Notes: generated by a model from the letters alone, not told the origin. 64,000 nt of DNA from DASYKT01 sp963718105 (GCA_963718105.1 OY970352.1:3224001-3288000), one strand, 5' to 3'. Shown: positions 37,139 to 46,543, counted from the stretch's first letter. Numbers and translations are program-made.

Positions 37139-39505
37139 GTGTTACGTAAAGACTCAAAACATATGAATACTATCCGTCTTTCAAAGGTTGCCTTTGCGCT
37201 CGTTTTTGTCCTTTCCGCTCTTGCCGGGTTAGCCTTGGGCCAGAGCCTAACCACTGCCGATTACGCCCGCGCGGAAAAATTCCTTTCCTATAACACCGGC
37301 CCGCTGGTAGATCACGGCCCGGTCATGCCTAATTGGCTCGACGACGGCACGGACCGCTTCTGGTATCGCGCAATGACGCCGGCCGGGCGGGAGTATTTCC
37401 TGGTCGATCCCGCCAGGGGCACCAAGTTACTGGCATTCGATCATGCCAGGCTCGCCGCCGCGATCTCGACGGCTTCCGGCGGCACTTATACGGCTGCGAT
37501 GCTTCCGCCTTTCGAAAAATTCGACGGTAAGTCGCTCACTTTCCTCGCCCTCAAGAAAAAATGGCGATGTGACCTCAGGGCTTACAACTGCGAGGAAAAT
37601 ACTGCGGTCGCGGCAGCGCCAGTGCGCGGCAGCGGCGGGCCGGAAGTGCTGTCGCCTGACGGAAAGAAGGCGGTCTTTATTCGCAGCTTCAATCTATGGG
37701 TGCGCGACACGGCCACTAATAAGGAAACGCAGTTGACGGCCGACGGCGTGAAAGATTTCGGTTACGCGACCGACAACGCCGGCTGGCGCAAGAGCGACCG
37801 CCCGGTAGTGCTCTGGTCGCCGGATTCAAAAAGGATCTCGACCTTTCAGCAGGACGAGCGCAACGTGAGCGATATGTACCTGGTTTCGACCAATGTCGGC
37901 AAGCCGAAACTCCAGGCCTGGAAATACCCTTTGCCCGGTGACAAGGACATTGCCATGATCTCGCGCGTGATCATCGAGGTGGATACGCCAAAGGTCATTC
38001 GTTTGCAGATGGCCCCGGATGCGCACCGCAGCACTATCTGCGACGACATCGTTTGCAGCGGCAGCTTTGACGATAACGAGTGGAGCGAAGACGGCTCGAC
38101 GCTCGCTTTTGTTTCCAGTTCGCGCGATCACAAACAGGCAAAGTTTCGTATCGCCAACCCCGCGACCGGCGCGGTCCGCGATGTGTTTGAAGAAGTTTCA
38201 CCGACGCAATACGAATCAGGCCAGGGCAGCGCAAGCTGGCGCTACCTGCCGGAGACAAACGAGGCCATCTGGTATTCGGAGCGCGACGGCTGGGCGCATC
38301 TTTATCTCTACGACCTGGCGACGGGAAAAGTAAAAAGCCAGATGACCAGGGGCGATTGGACGATCACTGAAGTATTAAAGGTCGATGTCAAAGGGCGTAA
38401 GCTCTGGTTCAAGGCCGGCGGACGCGAAACCGGACGCAATCCTTATTACAGCCATTTCTACAGCATCAACTTTGACGGCACCGGGCTGAAACTCCTGACA
38501 CCCGACGATGGCGATCACGACATTACGCTTTCCAAATCTGGAAAATATTTTATCGACACCTATTCGAAATTTGACGCGCCGGCGACAAGCGTTCTGCGCG
38601 ACAACGACGGCAAAGCGATCGTGGCCCTGGAAAAGACCGACATCTCTCGCCTGACGGCAGCCGGTTGGAAAGCGCCCATGCCGCTCACGCTCAAAGCGCG
38701 CGACGGGCAGACCGATATCTACGGCGTGATGTACGTGCCGACCAATCTCGATCCGAACAAAAAATACCCGATCATCAACAACATCTATCCCGGCCCGCAG
38801 GGTGGAAGCGTCGGCAACTGGGGATTTACCAGCGCCAGCGGCGATTCGCAGGCTTTGGCCGAACTCGGCTTTGTGGTCGTTAAGATCGAAGGGACCTGTA
38901 ACCCGCTGCGTTCGAAAAAATTCCACGATGCGTGCTACGGCAACATGGCGGACAATACCCTGCCCGACCAGATCACCGCGATGCAGCAGCTTGCCGCAAA
39001 ATATCCTTATATAGACCTGACGCGCGTCGGCATCTGGGGACACTCCGGCGGCGGCTATGCCACGGCGGCGGCAATGTTCCGCTATCCCGATTTCTTCAAG
39101 GTCGGCATTTCCGAATCCGGCAACCACGAAAACCGCAATTACGAGGATGATTGGGGCGAGCGCTACATCGGCCTGCTGGTCGAGAAAGACGGCAAGAACA
39201 ACTATGAGCCGCAGGCCAACCAGCTCGACGCCAAAAACCTGAAGGGCAAATTGATGCTCGCGCACGGCACCGCCGACGACAACGTTCCGCCCTACAACAC
39301 GCTGCTCGTAGTAGATGCGCTGATCAAAGCAAACAAGGATTTTGATCTGTTGATGATACCTAACGCGCGGCACGGCTACGGCGAGGCGAGCTATTATATG
39401 ATGCGCCGCCGCTGGGATTATTTCGTGCGCAACCTGCTCGGCGCCGAACCGCCTAAGGAATACGTGCTGAAATCAAAACCCGACCCGCGAAACGTGGTGC
39501 AGTAA
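37139..39505 (+). CDS. Prolyl oligopeptidase family S9B, DPP-IV-like secreted peptidase
   Basis: 788 aa; Met9 (37163) is an alternative start that trims the signal-peptide n-region. A signal peptide ends near LALGQ. Residues 60-480 form the N-terminal beta-propeller domain (repeated WSPDSKRIS, FSDDNEWSEDG-type blades). The C-terminal alpha/beta-hydrolase has the nucleophile Ser636 in GHSGGG, Asp713/714 in HGTADDN and His745 in ARHGYG. The Ser-His spacing of 109 matches DPP-IV enzymes, which cut Xaa-Pro dipeptides from peptide N-termini. Export to periplasm or surface and a role in peptide scavenging are inferred. A terminator palindrome follows. Confidence 0.88.
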   Translation: MLRKDSKHMNTIRLSKVAFALVFVLSALAGLALGQSLTTADYARAEKFLSYNTGPLVDHGPVMPNWLDDGTDRFWYRAMTPAGREYFLVDPARGTKLLAFDHARLAAAISTASGGTYTAAMLPPFEKFDGKSLTFLALKKKWRCDLRAYNCEENTAVAAAPVRGSGGPEVLSPDGKKAVFIRSFNLWVRDTATNKETQLTADGVKDFGYATDNAGWRKSDRPVVLWSPDSKRISTFQQDERNVSDMYLVSTNVGKPKLQAWKYPLPGDKDIAMISRVIIEVDTPKVIRLQMAPDAHRSTICDDIVCSGSFDDNEWSEDGSTLAFVSSSRDHKQAKFRIANPATGAVRDVFEEVSPTQYESGQGSASWRYLPETNEAIWYSERDGWAHLYLYDLATGKVKSQMTRGDWTITEVLKVDVKGRKLWFKAGGRETGRNPYYSHFYSINFDGTGLKLLTPDDGDHDITLSKSGKYFIDTYSKFDAPATSVLRDNDGKAIVALEKTDISRLTAAGWKAPMPLTLKARDGQTDIYGVMYVPTNLDPNKKYPIINNIYPGPQGGSVGNWGFTSASGDSQALAELGFVVVKIEGTCNPLRSKKFHDACYGNMADNTLPDQITAMQQLAAKYPYIDLTRVGIWGHSGGGYATAAAMFRYPDFFKVGISESGNHENRNYEDDWGERYIGLLVEKDGKNNYEPQANQLDAKNLKGKLMLAHGTADDNVPPYNTLLVVDALIKANKDFDLLMIPNARHGYGEASYYMMRRRWDYFVRNLLGAEPPKEYVLKSKPDPRNVVQ

Positions 39506-39522
39506 ACGCAAAATTTAAAGTG

Positions 39523-39642
39523 CCCCTGGCTTTAGCCAGGGGTTAAACAGAGTAATTGATTCATTATCGGCTTAGCCTAATTGAAAATTAGGCTAAGCCG
39601 GAATATTTTTTATTTCTTCTATCCACTAGCTAAAGCTAGTGG
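39523..39642. repeat. Three consecutive palindromes after the peptidase gene
   Basis: CCCCTGGCTTTAGCCAGGGG (39523-39542), a 15-bp stem CGGCTTAGCCTAATT/AATTAGGCTAAGCCG (39568-39600) followed by T-rich DNA, and CCACTAGCTAAAGCTAGTGG (39623-39642) sit in a row. All three use the word TAGC(C/T)/GGCTA. The middle one works as the likely terminator of the peptidase gene. Confidence 0.75.
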
Positions 39643-39657
39643 CAATTGATATCGGAT

Positions 39658-40884
39658 ATGCCTGACGACGCTCCAAAACTCACCTCCCGTATCGATTCAG
39701 TCGACCTTCTGCGCGGGCTGGTAATGGTCATCATGGTGCTTGACCACGTGCGCGAGTACGTCCATTCCGAAGCGTTCCACTATCAACCGACCGACCTCTC
39801 AAAAACCGGCACGATACTTTTCTTTACCCGCTGGATCACGCATCTCTGCGCGCCCACCTTTGTTTTTCTCGCCGGGACGAGCATCTACCTGCAGCTTATC
39901 CGCGGAAAGAGCCGCGGCGAACTGTCTCGTTTTTTGCTGACGCGCGGGCTATGGCTGATCGTGCTGGAATTTACCGTCGTCAGGTTTTCGATCGTTTTCA
40001 ATCTCGATTACACGTTCCTCGGTTTCGCCACGGTGTTCTGGATCTTCGGCGTTTCGATGATCGCGCTGGCGGCGCTTATTTATCTTCCGGTCAGGGTGGT
40101 AGCCGCGATCGGCATCGCCATGGTAGCGCTGCATAATTTGCTGGATAGATTTATCGTGCCGCCGGCGGTCGCCTTTGCCGGAACACCGCCGCCGGATACC
40201 TGGCAAAAACTGTGGATGTTCCTGCATCAACCCGGCGCCGTGCCGCTTGCCGATGGGGTGCAAGTATTCGTCGCCTACCCGGTCCTGCCGTGGATCGGTG
40301 TGATGGCGCTGGGTTACACGCTGGGCGCGGTCTATACCTGGGAAGCGGAAAAACGAAAGAAGTTTTTGCTTCGCCTCGGCCTGGGCCTTACCGCTCTTTT
40401 TATCGTTTTGCGCACGATAAATGTTTACGGCGATCCGTCGCCCTGGGCTTCTCAAGCCTCGGGCCTCTTCACCTTCCTCTCGTTTCTCAACACCACCAAG
40501 TATCCCGTCTCGCTGCTCTTTTTGCTGATGACGCTTGGGCCGTCGCTGATGATATTGGCGGCCGCCGACGGCGCGAGAAAAGAAGACAACGTGCTAAATA
40601 AGGTCCTCGTCACCTTTGGCCGCGTTCCGCTGTTTTATTTTATTTTGCAGATGTTCTATGCGCACGGCGCGGGCGTTCTGCTGGGTTACCTGGCGGGCAA
40701 AGACGTTCATCACTTTTTCGTTAATTTTCCGGAACTGGCCAGCACGGCCCCGCCCGATGTCGGGTTTCCGCTATGGGTGGTTTACGCGGTGTGGATCGCC
40801 GGGCTGATAATTCTCTACCCGCTCTGCGCCTGGTATGGAAAACTCAAAAAGGGCAGGCACGGATTTCCGTTCAGTTATTTATAG
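39658..40884 (+). CDS. DUF1624 / heparan-alpha-glucosaminide acetyltransferase-like membrane protein
   Basis: 408 aa from the ATG at 39658; a TTG four codons upstream is an alternative. The N-terminus RIDSVDLLRGLVMVIMVLDH followed by VREYVH is the typical motif of the acyltransferase family that moves acetyl groups across the membrane onto sugars. About ten hydrophobic segments follow. The role is envelope or glycan modification by inference; the substrate is unknown. No operon partner is seen. Confidence 0.7.
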   Translation: MPDDAPKLTSRIDSVDLLRGLVMVIMVLDHVREYVHSEAFHYQPTDLSKTGTILFFTRWITHLCAPTFVFLAGTSIYLQLIRGKSRGELSRFLLTRGLWLIVLEFTVVRFSIVFNLDYTFLGFATVFWIFGVSMIALAALIYLPVRVVAAIGIAMVALHNLLDRFIVPPAVAFAGTPPPDTWQKLWMFLHQPGAVPLADGVQVFVAYPVLPWIGVMALGYTLGAVYTWEAEKRKKFLLRLGLGLTALFIVLRTINVYGDPSPWASQASGLFTFLSFLNTTKYPVSLLFLLMTLGPSLMILAAADGARKEDNVLNKVLVTFGRVPLFYFILQMFYAHGAGVLLGYLAGKDVHHFFVNFPELASTAPPDVGFPLWVVYAVWIAGLIILYPLCAWYGKLKKGRHGFPFSYL

Positions 40885-41027
40885 ATATGGGCAATGCCGG
40901 TTAAATATTTCTATTGCGCGCCTGAAAATACTGGTGTATAAATGCTCTTGTTTTTAAGGTTATTTCTCACTACTTACTCCTGATAATAAATAAATAAGCG
41001 CTTTAGACGCGCTTTGGGAGCAAACGC

Positions 41028-41478
41028 ATGAAACGAATGGGGCTCGCCGAGCTTCTCCACCCGCTTTCCGTTGAGCGTTTCCTGTCAAGCTACTGGCAGA
41101 AAAAGCCTTACGTGGCTCATGGCCCCCGGCCGCTTATTGGCGGATTGGGGCGATTCGCTGACCGCCCGGTATGAAAAGAATACGGGCCTCAGCTACCGGA
41201 CGGAAGCGCGGGAAAGCCGCGGCGAAACCACGATCATCCTGAAATTAAGGTCCGGGCGTAAAACCGAAAATATCGAGCTGCCCGGGGAAGCGGCCGCGGT
41301 TTTGAGGTGGCTCGCAATAAGAAAGCGGCCGTTTCACGGACACGAAGCGGCGGCGGCCCTGGGCCGCATACTTCCCCAAACGGTTATCGATATTCTTTCG
41401 GAGTTGGAAGCGGCCGGGCTGATCTTCCGGCAGCCGGAGCAGGGTCCGTCGGCCGGGCAAGGAGCGCCGGTAAGCTAA
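41028..41478 (+). pseudogene. Decayed cupin_4 (JmjC-like) protein gene
   Basis: A GGGAG site precedes ATG 41028. The first frame reads MKRMGLAELLHPLSVERFLS, then SYWQKKPYVAHGP, the standard N-terminus of ribosomal-oxygenase-type cupins, and stops at 41172. A second frame, continuing to 41478, encodes the matching C-terminal winged-helix region (LPGEAAAVLRWLAIRKRPF, then ILSELEAAGLIF). The iron-binding HxD...H cupin core, some 200 residues, is absent. An internal deletion plus frameshift explains this. The gene is most likely dead. Confidence 0.65.
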
Positions 41479-41484
41479 CGGCAT

Positions 41485-42576
41485 TTAGTGGCCTGAATAC
41501 CAGTCATAGCCGCTTTCGGCCCAGAAATCTTTCGGACGCTCGTTGGTGAATTCGATGCGGCCGATGCGCTTGATGTTTTTGATGCCGTACTTCATAGGTG
41601 TGACCAGCCGCAGCGGGGCGCCATGCTCGATCGCCAGCGGCGCAAAATTCATTTCATAGCAAAGCAGCGTCTGCGGGTGCAGCATGCTTTGCATATCCAT
41701 CCCGACGTAGTAGCCGCCATCCGGCGTCACCAGCGAGACATAAGTCATCATTGCCGGTTTGAAATTCGCGGCCAGGTCAGAGAACCGCGCGCCCGCCCAG
41801 TGCGTGATCGTGCTCCAGCCTTCGATGCATTTAAGCTCGGTGATCATCTCTGTACGCGGCAGCGCTTTAATGTCATCGAGCGTTAAAAGCAGCCCGGGTA
41901 TTTTTTCCGACGTCGGGCCCTTATCCTTGGGCGGCGTCAATTCACCGCGCGCGGCCGCGTCTTTGGCCCGCTTGGCGTCGAGCTCTTTTTTCTCGGCTTC
42001 TGTCGCGCCGGCTGTGGACGCCGCGGTTTCGTAAGAGATGTCATCTTTATATTGCGGATAGTCCTGCTGGCCGTGAACACCCAGAACCTGCAGCCGCCAT
42101 GTGGCCGGGTCAAACCCGTCGCTCATTCCTTCGCCGCCGTTGACGCGAAGCTGGCCGATGCGTTCCTTCGGAAACTCAGGCGCGAGATTCGCCGGGCTGT
42201 AATAAAGTTTTGACAGCTCTTCGTTGGTTCTAAACGTGCGCGTAAAAATGCTGTCCCACAAGCCCGCTTGTTCCGGCTGGCGCAGCCACCAAAAACCCAA
42301 GCCCCCAAGCGCAGCCGCTCCGCCGCCGATCAAAAAACTGCGGCGGGAATACTTGCCCATCTGCTTGCGCGCCTCTTCATCACTCATCGGCGGCGAGAGA
42401 TGAATTTTTTCACCAAGAATTTTAGCTGTATTATGCCGCTGCTCAAGCTGCTCCAGCCGGGCGGCTTCTTCCTCTCGTTTTGCGACTTCCAGTTCACGAA
42501 CTTTCTCGACCAGCACTTCGGAGTCATTCGAGGCGGCTAAATTCTTTTCATCGCGGCTGTTTTTATCGGCGCTCAC
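41485..42576 (-). CDS. SUOX-fold molybdopterin oxidoreductase (MsrP/YedY-like), Tat-exported
   Basis: 363 aa from GTG 42576, whose GTGA overlaps the stop of the cytochrome gene; GGAGA precedes it. The twin-arginine motif SRRSFL lies at residues 77-82, so an 80-residue charged, coiled-coil-like segment (VEKVRELEVAKREEEAARLE) stays cytoplasmic before export. The molybdenum-ligand Cys is C250 in ELKCIEGWS. HPQTLLCYEMNFAPLAIEHG and LRLVTPMKYGIKN are family hallmarks. About 55 residues (roughly 170-225) are a low-complexity insert not expected in YedY. The likely role is a periplasmic reductase, with the adjacent cytochrome b supplying electrons. Confidence 0.85.
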   Translation of the reverse strand: MSADKNSRDEKNLAASNDSEVLVEKVRELEVAKREEEAARLEQLEQRHNTAKILGEKIHLSPPMSDEEARKQMGKYSRRSFLIGGGAAALGGLGFWWLRQPEQAGLWDSIFTRTFRTNEELSKLYYSPANLAPEFPKERIGQLRVNGGEGMSDGFDPATWRLQVLGVHGQQDYPQYKDDISYETAASTAGATEAEKKELDAKRAKDAAARGELTPPKDKGPTSEKIPGLLLTLDDIKALPRTEMITELKCIEGWSTITHWAGARFSDLAANFKPAMMTYVSLVTPDGGYYVGMDMQSMLHPQTLLCYEMNFAPLAIEHGAPLRLVTPMKYGIKNIKRIGRIEFTNERPKDFWAESGYDWYSGH

Positions 42577-43265
42577 GAATTTTCTCCTTCCAATTCTTTT
42601 GCCGGCCCGGTAATAGGGATGACGTCGTACCCCGTCACCATCGAACGGAAATTTGCCCAGCCTGCTTTTATCACCTGCAGCACGTGAACTAAAAAGAAGG
42701 CTACGTACCCGATCGTCAGCCAGAAGTGTTCCCACCGCGCCCATTCATAACCGCCCAGCAGCGTGGTCAGCCAGGCAAGCTGGGTCGGCTTATAGATCGC
42801 AAATCCGGTCAGCACGGAACCGATACCCATCAAAATTACGGCGCTGTATGCGATGCGCTGGGCGTCGTTGTATTTTCCCTGCGGCGGAAGTTCTTTGACC
42901 AGGTACATGTCGTGCAGCATCACCCGAAACGCGCGTTTAAAAGAACCGGGCACCGGCATGAGCGCTCGCCACTCGCCGGAAATTATCGTGTAGAGCACAT
43001 AGGCCACTCCGTTCACGACAAAGAACCACATAAAAAAGAAGTGCAGGCTCATGCCTTCGGCCAGGCGGAAAGGAATGCCTAAATATTCATAGAACCACTG
43101 CGGGAAAAAATGAAACAACTCGTAGCCGAAGATCCTGATGCCGTAGGCAGGATTTGCCCAGTAGATCAGCATCCCGCTCCAGATCATCAGCGCCAGAAGC
43201 GGAAAGTTTAACCAGTGCAGCCAGCGCACGACCAGCGGATGTTTCTTTTCCAACCGTTTAGCCAT
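42573..43265 (-). CDS. Di-heme cytochrome b561-type membrane subunit
   Basis: 230 aa, four to five membrane segments. Candidate heme ligands: His in RWLHWLNF, SLHFFFMW, ARWEHFWLT and LVHVLQV. This resembles the cytochrome b subunits paired with molybdoenzymes, distinct from the MsrQ (ferric-reductase-like) type. The translationally coupled oxidoreductase immediately downstream shows that they form one complex, moving quinol electrons across the membrane. The divergent promoter region upstream contains a MITE-like repeat. Confidence 0.85.
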   Translation of the reverse strand: MAKRLEKKHPLVVRWLHWLNFPLLALMIWSGMLIYWANPAYGIRIFGYELFHFFPQWFYEYLGIPFRLAEGMSLHFFFMWFFVVNGVAYVLYTIISGEWRALMPVPGSFKRAFRVMLHDMYLVKELPPQGKYNDAQRIAYSAVILMGIGSVLTGFAIYKPTQLAWLTTLLGGYEWARWEHFWLTIGYVAFFLVHVLQVIKAGWANFRSMVTGYDVIPITGPAKELEGENS

Positions 43266-43333
43266 AAAAGGTCTTATCCATACAAATTACCATATTGTTA
43301 ATAGTTTATTCGTTAAAATGCGGCAAGTGGTTT

Positions 43334-43457
43334 TACTGGGAGCGCGGACGGCTCGTCCGCAGAGGCTGCCTGCAGCCTAATTTCAGTGGCGCCTTGCGTT
43401 ACGGGTATCTCTCGAGCGCGTCGCGTTCGTGCGGACGAGCCGTCCGCGCTCCCAGTA
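43334..43457. repeat. MITE-like inverted repeat, copy 1
   Basis: 27-bp perfect terminal inverted repeats (43334-43360 and 43431-43457) start TACTGGGAGCGCGGACG. Just inside lies a small hairpin AGGCTGCCTGCAGCCT. It occupies the gap between the cytochrome and 2Fe-2S genes. Other copies: 59289, 60392, 61562. Confidence 0.85.
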
Positions 43458-43582
43458 ATTTGCTCAGAGTTCAAGCTTTAACTCACTTTATGAAACTGCT
43501 TCAGAGCACCGGATTTGAGAAGAACTTTAAATATTGCTAGACTAACTGTTTTCTTAACTCATTATTATTTGAATAGGTATAT

Positions 43583-44626
43583 ATGACAGTATTTGAAACA
43601 CATTTAGATAAGCAAACTGAAAAGCAGTGGTGGGGCGCGCTCGAGGGCCTGCTGCCGGATATTCACGAGGTCGACCGCAACGCGGTACAGATCTGGTTTC
43701 GCTTTTACCCGCTGGCGCTGTTCGAGTTTCTGCAGGCGTCCGAAGATCAGGAGACGGCGCGCAGGAAATTTGTGATGCAGGGCACCTACGACCTGAAAGA
43801 CCAGATCGACAGCTCGCACAAATTCTTTTACGGGCACACCTATTGGAAACAGGTGAAAGACGCCATCAGCGCCCGGGCAGATTCCTTTACCGGCGATAGT
43901 TTTGATCTCGCTTCTGAAATACGCAGTGCAGCGGGCGCCGCCGCCGTCACTACCGGCGCCGACGTTTCCGTTTTATTAGCGATCACCGCCGCGGGACTAA
44001 TGACCCTGCGCCAGGTTGGCGCTGAAGCTTTCAAAGCCGCGCCCGGACAGATAGGCACCAGCCGCGCGCACCTTAAGAAAACTCCGGAGCAAATTCTCGC
44101 CGCCCGCGCCAAAGACGATTCGCAAGGGCTTTTTGGTTTTCTGCGCACGGTGGATAAACAGTGGTCGGTCAACTACGACGAGACCGATCCTTCGGCGCGC
44201 TTTAAATTGATGAACGCTGAAGAGATCGCTTCCGCCGCCGCCAAAGACCAGTCGAAAAACTGGATCGAGATCGACCCGCGCCGTCCCGAAGGCCCGATTC
44301 CCGTGGAATGCCGTTCCGCCAGTTGCGGGACCTGCTGGGTGGGCGTGCTGGGCGGCAGCGAAAAACTTTCCGATGTCTCCGAGCGCGAGAAAAAACAGCT
44401 CAGAGTTTTCGGTTATTCTTCCAGCGATGATAAGAAACCGCTGATCCGCCTGGCCTGCCAGGCCAAAGCGACCGGCGCGGTCTCAGTCGTCATTCCGCCC
44501 TGGAACGGAGTGTTTGGTAAAAAGATCTATAACAACGTTGCCGATGTGGAACTCGAACCGAACACCACGACCGCAAAAAATAATCGCGGTATTGTCAAAG
44601 ATGCCGTTAAAAATAAGTTGATGTAA
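43583..44626 (+). CDS. Two-domain protein with C-terminal 2Fe-2S ferredoxin domain
   Basis: 347 aa. Residues 1-200 form a mostly helical domain that I do not recognise; it contains no Cys. The C-terminal region has C243-x4-C248-x2-C251 and C292 in RLACQA, the plant-type 2Fe-2S ligand set, with the typical ECRSASCGTCWVGVL. It ends with KKIYNNVADVEL and a basic tail. It diverges from the molybdoenzyme/cytochrome pair, so a redox link between them is possible but unproven. It is probably cytoplasmic: no signal peptide. Confidence 0.75.
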   Translation: MTVFETHLDKQTEKQWWGALEGLLPDIHEVDRNAVQIWFRFYPLALFEFLQASEDQETARRKFVMQGTYDLKDQIDSSHKFFYGHTYWKQVKDAISARADSFTGDSFDLASEIRSAAGAAAVTTGADVSVLLAITAAGLMTLRQVGAEAFKAAPGQIGTSRAHLKKTPEQILAARAKDDSQGLFGFLRTVDKQWSVNYDETDPSARFKLMNAEEIASAAAKDQSKNWIEIDPRRPEGPIPVECRSASCGTCWVGVLGGSEKLSDVSEREKKQLRVFGYSSSDDKKPLIRLACQAKATGAVSVVIPPWNGVFGKKIYNNVADVELEPNTTTAKNNRGIVKDAVKNKLM

Positions 44627-44630
44627 AAAT

Positions 44631-44657
44631 GTAGCGCCGGCGTCCCGCCGGCGCTAC
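44631..44657. terminator. 12-bp GC-rich hairpin between convergent genes
   Basis: GTAGCGCCGGCG and CGCCGGCGCTAC pair perfectly around TCC. It lies between the ends of the 2Fe-2S gene (plus) and the beta-helix gene (minus). No long T run, so the strength is uncertain; it may be a repeat. Confidence 0.55.
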
Positions 44658-44663
44658 AAAGTT

Positions 44664-46440
44664 CTAATTACATTTCCAGGTGCTGTTGACACGCTTAGCG
44701 AAAGCGCCGCTTCCGCTGGCCTGGCAGTTCCCGGTGGAAACATTCGCCGCGCAATCACTGCAGTAAAGCAGCGAACCGTTATTCGCGGAGGAATAGGTGC
44801 CGCTTAAAACGCTGTAGGTGACCGTGCCGAGCTGGACCACCTCTTTGAACTCAGCCTTCACACCGAACTGCGCGGGAATTTGCGGAATATTGGCCGCCTC
44901 GGCCGGCGCCCCGGACATAAAGACGACCGTTCCGCCGCTGATCGTCGGCGTGCACGAACTGGCGATATACCCGTCACCGCAAAACTTGTCGCCGGTCGAC
45001 CAGATCCGCACCAGGTCTGTATCCGCGACGATAGTGTCCGGCCCGTAGTGATTGCCTTCGGAAATATAATTGACGCGGTAACGGAGCTTGACCGGAGCGC
45101 CAAATTCACTGCCGATGACCATAATCCGGGAAAGAGTTGTGCCCAGGTCATACTCTTCGCCTTTTAGCGGATCGCGCCCCCAAACCAGTGAATTTTTCAC
45201 ATTTTCGCATTGCGAATTGGTGATCATCAGCGTGCCCAGGCTTCCGGCCCAGATGAAATTACCTCCCGGCGAACCACTGTCGGATCCGCCAAAGGTGTTA
45301 TTCACCTGGATAAACCCGCCGCGCTTGATATGTATTCCGCTGGTCTGCGGCGTTCCTTCCTCGGTCGTGTCTACCGGCATGTGAAACCAGCAACTGGAAA
45401 AATTCCAGTCGGTGTTTTCGCTGTCCATCCGGACGCCGGCCACAGCGCCGAAAAAGTTCACGTGATCGGCCTTTACCTGGTCGAATTGCCACGGCACCAT
45501 CCAGACTATCGGGTCCGCCTCGGGATCGACGGCGCAGCCAAGCCCGGAGACGTGTTCCGCCGTACAGCCCCGCACGTCGACATCGTATGCGAAACCCCAG
45601 ATGGTCATGTTGGAAAACAATATGTCCGTTGTGGTGTTGGGATAATTTCCTTCGCCCAGCACTCCGATCGAACCGGAAACGCCCAGGCTCGGGTCCGGAT
45701 AGTGATAAGCCAGCAGCGTTATATCCTTAAAGGAAATGTGCCTTTTATTCTCGCCTATCTTAAAGAGCGTCTTATTGTAAATAGTGGACGGGCTCCCCGA
45801 ATTGATCAGCGTGATGCGGCTGTTGCCCCAATCCGTTCCGGTGATGCCGCCGTTGATCCCCTGGATAGTAATACCCGACGGGAGCACGATCGGCAGGTAT
45901 CCGGCAGTGGTGCTGTTAGTCCCGACATTAAAAAATCCTTTCGGGAAAGCCAGCACTCCGCCCCCGGCCGAGCGCGATCGCCGCGACCCCGTCGATGATC
46001 GCCTGAGTATCATCGACAGCCCCCGAACCTACCGCTCCGCACGAGGTCACATCAAGGTAACCGGTGGAGGTCGAGCAGGTGGGCAGCATGGCGTTTAAAT
46101 TCAAGCTGTAGGTGTCGTTTTTACTTCCCGACTTACCCGTAATGGTCACGATATAACGCCCCTGTTTGACATCGGCCTGCCACTTGCCGCCGTCTAAGCC
46201 CGAGGTGGCGTAAAAAGCATCTTTTCTGCCTTTTAACTCCACGCCTATTTTCATTTTGACCGAGACCGGTTTGCCGGTCAGCGCGTCCTTGAATTCGATC
46301 AGCGCGCCCGGCATTTTCGTGTTGATATTTGACCCTTGATGGCTTACGGCATAGCCCGACAATGTATTGGCATTTGCGAAAGCCGAACTTCCAAACAATA
46401 GAATTAGACAGCAAATTCCTTGCATAATAGATTTACACAT
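44664..46440 (-). pseudogene. Beta-helix secreted protein gene, frameshifted paralogue
   Basis: The N-terminal frame (46440 to about 45966) has a signal peptide, a SGYAVSHQGSNINTKMPGAL-type domain and the pectate-lyase_3 entry SCGAVGSGAVDDTQAIIDG. At a C5 run on the plus strand (45961-45965) the frame shifts; the rest continues as GGGVLAFPKGFFNVGTNST through to KRVNSTWKCN. One base less in that run restores a continuous frame like the intact copy at 46787. A homopolymer sequencing error, phase variation or true decay are all possible. Expression would start from the conserved leader upstream. Confidence 0.75.
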
Positions 46441-46465
46441 ATTTTCTCTCCTTTACTTGGTAGAA

Positions 46466-46543
46466 CCGCTTGGGAAAATGGTATCGATTCGCAGGGTATC
46501 GACAAGGATTATGAAACGCAGCAAGCGGGAAAAACTGCGTTTC
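46466..46543 (-). promoter_or_regulatory. Pseudoknotted leader RNA of the first beta-helix gene (copy A)
   Basis: On the minus strand: P1 GAAACGCAG/CTGCGTTTC (46535-46543 with 46513-46521) closes a 13-nt loop TTTTTCCCGCTTG. P2 is TCGAT/ATCGA (46498-46502 with 46484-46488). Then TTTTCCCAAGCGG ends the element, and CAAGCGG (46466-46472) can pair with CCGCTTG of the loop (46522-46528). The start codon is 25 nt further on, behind AAAGGAGAG. A TTGACT box with GATGAT downstream (46566-46595) is the likely promoter. Confidence 0.6.

Noticed and set aside
38375..39373. 332-aa open frame antisense to the DPP-IV-like peptidase
   Set aside because: It lies entirely inside a well-supported gene and has no domain or RBS.
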